Positions 5,900-10,760 of a stretch of 10,760 bases of DNA are shown piece by piece. The stretch's first letter is position 1. Every line of letters begins with the position of its first letter. Position numbers and translations under genes: made by a program. Location: positions 1 through 10,760 of the forward strand of contig JAPLJE010000305.1 in assembly GCA_026388755.1 (NCBI GenBank). The letters are read 5' to 3'. The stretch comes from Deltaproteobacteria bacterium. Its GTDB lineage: Bacteria > Desulfobacterota > Desulfobacteria > Desulfobacterales > Desulfatirhabdiaceae. The notes under the pieces are model-generated. The model saw only the letters and a program-made list of their open reading frames with translations, was not told where the DNA came from and made no database searches.

Positions 5900-7513
5900 A
5901 TGTTTTGTTTTCAATGTGAACAGACGGCAAAAGGCGAAGGATGCACCAAGATCGGTGTTTGTGGAAAACAGCCGGAAGTTGCAGCCCTTCAGGATTTGTT
6001 GATTTATACGGTAAAAGGCCTGTCTCAAGTGGCTGTTGCAGCCCGAAAGGCAGGAGTGGTGGATGATAGCATTAACCGCTTCACCTGTGAAGCCATTTTT
6101 TCCACGCTCACCAACGTGGATTTTGATCCGGACCGTTTTGTCAAGCTGATCCAGGATTGCATTGCCAAGCGCGACGCCCTGAAGTCCAGAATTCAGGCTT
6201 CCCTTCCCGTGGGATCCGCGGACTTTATTCCCGCCGGAACCCTTGAAGGCATGGTGAAGCAAGGTGAATCCGTCGGCATCAAGGCCGATCCTTCCGCCAA
6301 CCCCGATATTCTCTCCCTTCAGCAGCTTCTGATTTACGGTGTTAAAGGTTTGGCGGCCTATGCCGATCATGCGGCCATTCTGGGACAATCCGATGACAAT
6401 GTCTATACCTTTATTCAGGAAGCCATGGCCGCAACCCTGGACAAGAGCCTTGGGGTCAATGATCTGGTGGGGCTGGCCTTGAAGTGCGGCGAAGTCAACC
6501 TTCGGGCCATGGAGCTTCTGGATGCCGGCAATACCGGAACATATGGACACCCGGTACCCACCTCGGTCCCCCTGGGCTCCAAAAAAGGCAAGGCCATTCT
6601 GGTGTCCGGCCATGATCTGAAAGATCTGGAGGAAATCCTCAAACAAACCCAGGGCAAAGGCATCAATATTTACACACATGGGGAAATGCTTCCTTGTCAC
6701 GGATATCCGGAACTCAAGAAATACTCCCATTTTTTTGGCCACTACGGAACCGCCTGGCAGAATCAGGCCAAAGAATTCGCCGCATTCCCCGGCGCCATTT
6801 TAATGACCACCAACTGTATTCAAAAGCCCAGGGAAACCTATTTGGACAACATATTTACAACAGGGCTCGTGGGCTGGCCGGGTGTAACGCATATTGCCAC
6901 CAAGGATTTCACCCCGGTGATTGAAAAAGCGCTGGCGCTTCCGGGTTTTACAGAAGACGTCGCAGGCAAATCGGTGATGGTCGGCTTTGCCAGAAACGCG
7001 GTGATGGGTGTGGCAGGCGCCGTGATCGATGCGGTAAAGAGCAAGGCAATTCGTCACTTTTTCCTGGTCGGCGGCTGCGACGGAGCCAAAACAGGCAGGG
7101 ATTACTACACGGAATTTGTGGAAAAAGTGCCTTCCGATTGTATAGTCCTGACCCTTGCCTGCGGGAAATTCCGTTTTTTTGACAAGGATCTGGGAAATAT
7201 CGGCGGGATTCCCCGGCTTCTGGATGTTGGACAGTGCAACGATGCCTATTCCGCGATTCAGATCGCCGTGGCCCTGGCCAATGCGTTTGGATGCGGTGTC
7301 AACGATTTGCCGCTTTCCATGATTCTGTCCTGGTATGAACAGAAGGCCTGCGTTATTTTATTGTCCCTGCTGCATCTGGGGATCAAGAACATTCGACTGG
7401 GGCCAAGTCTTCCGGCCTTTATTACCCCCAATGTGCTGAATGTGCTGGTGGAAAATTTCAACATCATGCCCATCAAAACGCCTGATGAAGACCTGAAAGC
7501 GATTTTGGGATAA
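5900..7513 (+). CDS. hcp: Hybrid-cluster protein (hydroxylamine / nitric oxide reductase), class I
   Basis: Hcp carries a standard [4Fe-4S] cluster and a hybrid Fe-S-O cluster. It reduces hydroxylamine in vitro, and in vivo is linked to nitric oxide detoxification and protein S-nitrosylation. All known ligands appear to be present in this 537-residue protein. Proximal cluster cysteines are C3, C6, C15 and C21, the same spacing as the Desulfovibrio class I enzyme. Hybrid-cluster ligands are H238 (SGHD), E262 (THGEM), C306 (TNCIQKP), C393 (GGCDG), C421 (LACGK), C446 (GQCND), E480 and K482 (YEQKA). A good Shine-Dalgarno, AAAAGGAGA, precedes the ATG. No hcr (NADH:Hcp reductase) gene follows; instead there is an HD-domain gene and a ferredoxin-type gene, the latter a plausible electron donor. 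Regulation is probably by the divergent CRP/FNR protein. The call is very secure. Confidence 0.97.
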   Translation: MFCFQCEQTAKGEGCTKIGVCGKQPEVAALQDLLIYTVKGLSQVAVAARKAGVVDDSINRFTCEAIFSTLTNVDFDPDRFVKLIQDCIAKRDALKSRIQASLPVGSADFIPAGTLEGMVKQGESVGIKADPSANPDILSLQQLLIYGVKGLAAYADHAAILGQSDDNVYTFIQEAMAATLDKSLGVNDLVGLALKCGEVNLRAMELLDAGNTGTYGHPVPTSVPLGSKKGKAILVSGHDLKDLEEILKQTQGKGINIYTHGEMLPCHGYPELKKYSHFFGHYGTAWQNQAKEFAAFPGAILMTTNCIQKPRETYLDNIFTTGLVGWPGVTHIATKDFTPVIEKALALPGFTEDVAGKSVMVGFARNAVMGVAGAVIDAVKSKAIRHFFLVGGCDGAKTGRDYYTEFVEKVPSDCIVLTLACGKFRFFDKDLGNIGGIPRLLDVGQCNDAYSAIQIAVALANAFGCGVNDLPLSMILSWYEQKACVILLSLLHLGIKNIRLGPSLPAFITPNVLNVLVENFNIMPIKTPDEDLKAILG

Positions 7514-7524
7514 ATTACAGATCC

Positions 7525-7594
7525 AGGTTGAGGAAGGTTGATTTATGTCTCGATCTTCCTCAACCTTCTCAACTTCCTCAAATTTTTTTGGAGG
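7525..7594 (+). promoter_or_regulatory. Putative attenuator / SD-masking switch between hcp and the HD gene
   Basis: A 5' arm AGGTTGAGGAAG (7525-7536) pairs perfectly (12 bp) with 7555-7566. The core of the same arm, TTGAGGAAG (7528-7536), also pairs perfectly (9 bp) with a second copy of CTTCCTCAA at 7573-7581, followed by A and seven Ts (7583-7589), an intrinsic-terminator layout. The pyrimidine side is three near-tandem 9-mers (7555-7563, 7564-7572, 7573-7581). Its TCCTC (7575-7579) can also pair with GAGGA (7591-7595) in the Shine-Dalgarno of the next gene. The folds exclude one another. The pairing is seen directly; function is inferred. Confidence 0.55.
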
Positions 7595-7602
7595 ACAAAA
7601 AG

Positions 7603-8331
7603 ATGAAATGCCCGGGACAAGATACCCAGTACTGGAAGCCAGGGGCGATTTTTGAAACCAAATGCCCCAAGTGCGGAAGCAATGTCGAATTTTTCAAGGA
7701 TGACACCACCCGAAAATGCCCGCATTGCGGACACCGTTTTATCAATCCCGATATGGATTTCGGATGCGCCTCATACTGCCAGTTTGCCGAACAATGTTTG
7801 GGAACAATGCCAACCGAACTCCTGGCCCAGAAGGAAGATCTGCTGAAAGACCGGGTGGCCATCGAAATGAAGCGATATTTTAAAAGCGATTTCAAGCGGA
7901 TCGGTCATGCATCCCGGGTTGCCCGGTACGCGGAGCGGATCGCCAGGACCGAAAAAGGCAATATGGCGGTTATTCTGTGTTCAGCGTTCCTCCACGACAT
8001 AGGCATTCATGAAGCAGAGCGAAAACACGGCAGCACGGCGGCCCGGTTTCAGGAACTGGAAGGCCCGCCCATCGCCAGATCCATTCTGACAAAACTAGGT
8101 GCAAAAGTGGAATTGATTGACGAGGTCTGCGATATCGTGGGCCATCACCATCATCCCCGACCCGAAGAGACCGTCAATTTTCAGGTTCTCTATGACGCCG
8201 ACCTGGTCACCAACATCGAGGAAAACCAGAAGGAATCGCCTGCTTCTCCGGATCGGCTGAAACAGATGATAGAGAAATCATTTTTAACCGAAAGCGGACG
8301 CAAGGTTGCTCGGGAAACATTGCTGTCATAA
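7603..8331 (+). CDS. Zinc-ribbon plus HD-domain phosphohydrolase-like protein
   Basis: A 242-residue soluble protein of two parts. The N-terminal 65 residues hold a zinc ribbon (C21xxC24 ... C39xxC42) and extra cysteines C3, C55, C59 and C65, enough for a second metal or Fe-S site. Residues about 95-240 form an HD domain: H102 (IGHASRV), H131-D132 (LHDIGI), four histidines at 181-184 (VGHHHHPRP) and D198/D200 (LYDADLV). HD-family enzymes are metal-dependent phosphohydrolases or phosphodiesterases; the substrate here is unknown. The start at 7603 is set by GGAGG (7590-7594) with 8-nt spacing. A TTG at 7528 would run through the hairpin region and is rejected. The gene lies 89 bp after hcp and 13 bp before the ferredoxin-type gene, so it likely belongs to the nitrosative-stress operon. 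A nucleotide or redox-linked signalling role would be speculation. Confidence 0.85.
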   Translation: MKCPGQDTQYWKPGAIFETKCPKCGSNVEFFKDDTTRKCPHCGHRFINPDMDFGCASYCQFAEQCLGTMPTELLAQKEDLLKDRVAIEMKRYFKSDFKRIGHASRVARYAERIARTEKGNMAVILCSAFLHDIGIHEAERKHGSTAARFQELEGPPIARSILTKLGAKVELIDEVCDIVGHHHHPRPEETVNFQVLYDADLVTNIEENQKESPASPDRLKQMIEKSFLTESGRKVARETLLS

Positions 8332-8344
8332 AGAGGAATGAGCC

Positions 8345-8839
8345 ATGAAAGTACTGCGAAAAATAATTCAGATTGACGAAGAACGCTGCGACGGCTGCGG
8401 CCAGTGCATCACGGGATGCGCAGAAGGCGCTCTTCAACTCGTTGACGGCAAGGCACGCGTTGTTGCCGACAAATATTGTGACGGCCTGGGTGCCTGTATC
8501 GGCGAATGTCCCACGGGCGCCTTGACCATTATTGAACGCGAAGCCGATGATTTTGATGAGGCTGCGGTTGAAGCCCTTCTGGGCAAAAACCATGCAAAGA
8601 GTTCCCCGCCTGCCGGAGGATGTCCGTCCGCGGGGCTGCAAATGTTTTCTTCCCCCTCCGCCTGTGAAAAAGCCAACCTGCCCGCATCCCTGGAGGCTGG
8701 AGACGACTCCTTCCTGTCGCACTGGCCGGTTCAGATCCGTCTGGTCCCATCCAATGCACCTTTTCTTCATGGAGCGGATGTCATGATGCACAGAGCTATA
8801 TCGATAAGTTCGCCAAAATCTGCACCCACGCCGGACTGA
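8345..8839 (+). CDS. 2x[4Fe-4S] ferredoxin-type protein, frameshifted by an internal deletion
   Basis: A dicluster ferredoxin domain opens the protein: C15-x2-C18-x2-C21-x3-C25, then C45, C51 and C55-P. The second motif has Leu (L48) where the second cysteine is expected, so that site has only three in-motif cysteines. It continues with an acidic linker (66-77), a cysteine-bearing GGCPSAG, and a conserved SHWPVQIRLVPSNAPFLHGAD block (125-145). At residue ~147 (near 8785) homology breaks off. The next conserved block reads on in another frame to 8991, and this frame ends early at 8839 (164 residues; intact relatives are, from memory, about 230-260). Such proteins follow hcp in sulfate reducers (FrdX) and are candidate electron carriers for Hcp. 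The ribosome binding site AGAGGA (8332-8337) is good. The ferredoxin half could still fold; the C-terminal half is lost unless there is a sequence or assembly error. Confidence 0.8.
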   Translation: MKVLRKIIQIDEERCDGCGQCITGCAEGALQLVDGKARVVADKYCDGLGACIGECPTGALTIIEREADDFDEAAVEALLGKNHAKSSPPAGGCPSAGLQMFSSPSACEKANLPASLEAGDDSFLSHWPVQIRLVPSNAPFLHGADVMMHRAISISSPKSAPTPD

Positions 8840-8991
8840 AGAGTATCACGGTTCTGAGCATGGAAGTCCCCTGCTGCTCCGGCCTGTCGATGATTGTCAA
8901 AAAAGGGCTTCAGATTTCTGGCGCAACCATCCCTTTGACCGAAGTAGTTGTCAGCATCAAGGGAAAAATCCTGGAAGTCAAGGAAGGATAA
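8785..8991 (+). pseudogene. Out-of-frame C-terminal remnant of the ferredoxin-type gene
   Basis: Translated in the +2-shifted frame, 8785-8991 reads 68 residues beginning DAQSYIDKFAKIC and containing MEVPCCSGLSMIVKKG, a typical C-terminal region of the hcp-linked ferredoxin-type proteins, ending at TAA 8989-8991. It has no start codon or ribosome binding site of its own at the front. Compared with my memory of intact relatives, about 35 residues (a VAADCVPVAYP...VLMGCPKFD-like block) are missing between the two parts. Confidence 0.7.
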
Positions 8992-9044
8992 TGCTGAAGT
9001 CAATTTCCGCAGGAACATTTCTGAAGAAAGGGCTGTTGAAATCG

Positions 9045-9080
9045 AGAAATTCTTTCAATTGACTATATTGTAGAAATTCT
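9045..9080 (+). repeat. Direct repeat of AGAAATTCT before tag
   Basis: AGAAATTCT occurs at 9045-9053 and again at 9072-9080, 27 bp apart. TTGAAA (9036-9041) and TTTCAA (9053-9058) also form a small inverted repeat. It could be an operator or a weak hairpin ending the upstream operon; no promoter was recognised with confidence. Confidence 0.25.
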
Positions 9081-9094
9081 GCAAACTTCATGTA

Positions 9095-9760
9095 ATGAAT
9101 ATGCCAGTGAATATCAAGACCGCAAAAGAAGGTGTAAGGCCGAAATTGAAGGCCCGTGCCATCTGTCCCTGGGTGGATCTCGGCAAACCGGATTACATTG
9201 ACTATCATGATCATGAATGGGGTGTTCCCGTTCACGACGACCACCAATTGTTCGAATTTCTCACCCTGGAAGCAGCCCAAGCCGGACTGAGCTGGTATAC
9301 CGTGCTGAGAAAACGGGAAAACTACCGTATCGCCTTTGATTACTTCGATCCTGAAAAGATTGCCTGCTATAACGATCAGAAGGTACAGGATCTCCTTGAA
9401 AATTCCGGGATTATCCGCAACCGGGCCAAAATTCTCGCGGCGATCAACAACGCTCAGAGATTTTTGGAGATCCGAGAAGAATTCGGAAGTTTTGACACGT
9501 ACATTTGGAAGTTTGTGGACGGCAAGCCGATCGTAAGCGAACTCAGGGGACTGGAGGATTACCCGGCGACGAGCCCGGAGTCGGATGCCCTGAGCAAGGA
9601 TCTGCGCCAGAGAGGCTTTAAATTCATGGGATCGAAAATATGCTATGCCCATATGCAGGCTACTGGCATGGTAAACGACCATACGATGGACTGCTTTCGA
9701 AGGCAGGAAATTTTAGACGGATACCCTGGGAAATCGTCCAGGCGGGCGAAGCACCGGTAA
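9095..9760 (+). CDS. tag: DNA-3-methyladenine glycosylase I
   Basis: Tag removes 3-methyladenine from alkylated DNA, starting base-excision repair. It is a helix-hairpin-helix-fold protein with a structural zinc. Visible: C24 and H38 (CPWVD ... YHDHEWGVP), the partner zinc ligands H196 and C200 (VNDHTMDC), E59 in TLEAAQAGLSW (equivalent to the catalytic-pocket glutamate of E. coli Tag), W67, and RGFKFMGSKICYAHMQATG (173-191). At 221 residues it is longer than E. coli Tag (187), mainly through about 20 extra N-terminal residues and a basic tail. The start is uncertain: ATG at 9095 and 9101 and GTG at 9107 are all in frame, and none has a strong Shine-Dalgarno. It is 103 bp from the end of the ferredoxin remnant, so it may be a separate unit. 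Confidence 0.94.
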   Translation: MNMPVNIKTAKEGVRPKLKARAICPWVDLGKPDYIDYHDHEWGVPVHDDHQLFEFLTLEAAQAGLSWYTVLRKRENYRIAFDYFDPEKIACYNDQKVQDLLENSGIIRNRAKILAAINNAQRFLEIREEFGSFDTYIWKFVDGKPIVSELRGLEDYPATSPESDALSKDLRQRGFKFMGSKICYAHMQATGMVNDHTMDCFRRQEILDGYPGKSSRRAKHR

Positions 9761-9766
9761 GCCCGC
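9742..9766 (+). terminator. Weak GC hairpin overlapping the tag stop codon
   Basis: GCGGGC (9742-9747) and GCCCGC (9761-9766) form a perfect 6-bp stem with a 13-nt loop that contains the stop codon. No U-tract follows, so terminator function is doubtful. Confidence 0.3.
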
Positions 9767-9811
9767 TCCAAGCAACCGTTCCTTCTCAAACCCTCGTTGC
9801 CGCCAATAGCC

Positions 9812-9851
9812 CCTGAAAATTATTTTCATTTCCCGAAAGATATTTTCATCA
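9812..9851. repeat. Two 20-bp tandem repeats, each with a TGAAAAT-N-ATTTTCA-type palindrome
   Basis: Copies at 9812-9831 and 9832-9851 agree at about 15 of 20 positions. The first contains a perfect 15-bp palindrome TGAAAATTATTTTCA (9814-9828); the second a degenerate version, CGAAAGATATTTTCA (9834-9848). The 20-bp period places both on one DNA face. They lie about 213-247 bp upstream of the predicted sigma-54 start, so enhancer sites are plausible. Confidence 0.45.
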
Positions 9852-9944
9852 CATATTCGCCGTATTTCTCTTCTCTTCTAGAATACCTCAAGAAATGCTC
9901 CTTAAACAACCATCTAAAAACAAATCGTTTAAAAATATTTTATG

Positions 9945-9957
9945 TCTGTAAAACAGA
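9945..9957. promoter_or_regulatory. Palindrome TCTGTAAAACAGA, possible enhancer site
   Basis: A perfect 5-3-5 palindrome centred about 110 bp upstream of the predicted sigma-54 start, a common distance for activator (enhancer-binding protein) sites. A wider CCATCT...AGATGG pair surrounds the same region. No activator gene is present in the window. Confidence 0.35.
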
Positions 9958-10034
9958 TGGATATATAATGTTTTTATAATCGTATATATTCTGAATACCC
10001 CTTTTTGTATGCTGATTTCTGAATCTGATCTTTA

Positions 10035-10050
10035 TGGCACATCCATTGCT
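10035..10050 (+). promoter_or_regulatory. Sigma-54 (RpoN) -24/-12 promoter
   Basis: TGGCAC (10035-10040), five bases, then TTGCT (10046-10050): an exact match to the TGGCAC-N5-TTGCW consensus. The invariant GG (10036-10037) and GC (10048-10049) are 10 nt apart as required. Transcription would start near 10061, leaving a 73-nt leader before the transporter ATG. It lies on the correct strand in non-coding DNA. Confidence 0.75.
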
Positions 10051-10133
10051 ATTCAATGTATTGTTTTTGAATTAGTGAATCGTATTCTTCATAAGAACTT
10101 AGTCAATGCTTTTTTAAAAACAAGGAGGGGGTA

Positions 10134-10760
10134 ATGAGTAACACAAGAAAACTGGGTATCTTTGTCTTTGTAGTGTTTGCGATCATCATTGCATTCGCCA
10201 AACCATTTTCCGGTCTTTCTCCCCAGGGAAATGGCATTATTGGCGTTGCACTTGTTTGTCTGGCTTTTTGGATATTCAAGTCCGGCAGCATGCCTTTTTT
10301 TGCAGGAGGCGCCATCCTGCTGGCTGGCGGCCTTATCTTTAAGCTGCCGCTGGATGTCGTTACCAAAGGATACACCAGTCCGGCTGTATGGGTTTTGGTG
10401 CCGGCACTGTTTTTCGGATTTACCCTGATAAAAACAGGACTGGGGAAACGGATCTCTTATTTTGTTCTGAAAACCTTTGAGCCAAGCTATCTGACCATAT
10501 GTATCAGTTGGTTCATTATCGGGCTGGCCCTTTCTGCCCTGACGCCGTCCATTACGGTAAGAATCGCCATCGTGATGCCCATTGCCATCAGCCTTGTGGA
10601 AGCCTGCAAGCTGGAGGATCGATCCAAAGGCTCGGCCCTGATCTGTTTTACAGCCTGGGGAACGGCGCTTCTGCCGGGTATCGGTTGGCAGACCGGTTCT
10701 TTGTGGGGAATTTTCATGATGGGATTTTATCCGCCTGAAATGAAGGTGCTTGCCACACCC
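10134..10760 (+). CDS. SLC13/DASS-type sodium:anion symporter, 5' part only
   Basis: An inner-membrane transporter of the divalent anion:Na+ symporter (SLC13/DASS) or wider ion-transporter superfamily. 209 codons are present and the frame is open at the window end, so about half of a usual 450-500-residue protein is missing. Predicted membrane segments lie at about 7-22, 34-49, 54-70, 84-99, 119-136, 141-155 and 167-182. The stretch LTPSITVRIAIVMPIAISL (136-154) resembles the substrate/sodium-binding signature of the family, although the usual SNT triplet is not seen in this half. Shine-Dalgarno AAGGAGG (10122-10128) is nearly perfect, 5 nt before the ATG. Substrate (sulfate, dicarboxylate or other) cannot be assigned. 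Sigma-54 control upstream suggests regulated uptake. Confidence 0.85.
   Translation, partial: MSNTRKLGIFVFVVFAIIIAFAKPFSGLSPQGNGIIGVALVCLAFWIFKSGSMPFFAGGAILLAGGLIFKLPLDVVTKGYTSPAVWVLVPALFFGFTLIKTGLGKRISYFVLKTFEPSYLTICISWFIIGLALSALTPSITVRIAIVMPIAISLVEACKLEDRSKGSALICFTAWGTALLPGIGWQTGSLWGIFMMGFYPPEMKVLATP

Larger units (their letters stand above)
9761..10133 (+). other. AT-rich non-coding control region upstream of the transporter
   Basis: 373 bp without a credible gene. It holds two 20-bp tandem palindromic repeats (9812-9851), a CCATCT...AGATGG inverted repeat (9910-9915/9955-9960), the palindrome TCTGTAAAACAGA (9945-9957), two TATAAT hexamers (9964-9969, 9975-9980) with no good -35, a sigma-54 promoter (10035-10050), a small TTCTT-CAT-AAGAA stem (10085-10097) and the transporter Shine-Dalgarno. 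Base composition is much richer in A+T than the flanking genes. Confidence 0.7.

Noticed and set aside
5843..6742. 299-codon open frame on the minus strand opposite hcp
   Set aside because: It is antisense to the highly conserved N-terminal half of hcp, has no recognisable domain, and arises from hcp codon bias.
7528..7602. Longer HD protein starting at TTG 7528
   Set aside because: It would translate the hairpin region with no ribosome binding site, while ATG 7603 has GGAGG at ideal spacing.
8207..8791. 194-codon minus-strand open frame opposite the HD and ferredoxin genes
   Set aside because: It overlaps two strongly supported genes, shows no family features, and has low-complexity composition typical of antisense frames.
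9797..9979. 60-codon open frame in the AT-rich spacer after tag
   Set aside because: It has no ribosome binding site, has biased composition, and overlaps the palindromic repeats; more likely control DNA.

Overview
The window looks like chromosomal DNA from an anaerobic, probably sulfate-reducing member of the Desulfobacterota (Desulfobacterales-like). This rests on a class I hybrid-cluster protein next to an FNR/HcpR-type regulator, an enlarged HolA, a lone LarB, a rubrerythrin-type ferritin-like protein, and a ferredoxin-type protein of the kind found beside hcp in sulfate reducers. No rRNA, tRNA, CRISPR array, transposase or phage gene was seen.

Layout. From 1 to 3290 three genes read rightward: the 3' part of an MlaA/VacJ outer-membrane lipoprotein gene, a YbdL-like PLP aminotransferase whose 5' end is odd, and holA (DNA polymerase III delta). 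A perfect 15-bp hairpin separates holA from the convergent larB (3368-4120, minus). Divergent from larB is a small ferritin-like gene (4379-4852), which ends at a bidirectional terminator that also serves a leftward CRP/FNR-family regulator gene (5018-5743, minus). That regulator is divergent from hcp (5900-7513), and a perfect TTGAC-TTAA-GTCAA palindrome lies between them.

hcp is followed by a zinc-ribbon/HD-domain phosphohydrolase gene and a two-cluster ferredoxin-type gene. Together they form a likely nitric oxide/hydroxylamine stress operon. Two things there stand out. The hcp-HD spacer can fold into competing hairpins: one 5' arm, two identical 3' arms, then a T7 run abutting the Shine-Dalgarno. 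The ferredoxin gene carries an internal deletion with frameshift, so its conserved C-terminal 68 residues lie in another frame.

After tag (3-methyladenine glycosylase I) comes an AT-rich 373-bp non-coding stretch. It holds tandem palindromes and a textbook sigma-54 promoter, and leads into the 5' part of an SLC13/DASS-type anion transporter that runs off the window end.

No wholly new defence or mobile system was found. The most promising novelties are the hcp-HD intergenic RNA switch, the HD protein as an unstudied partner of Hcp, the broken ferredoxin gene, and the sigma-54 control region of the transporter.
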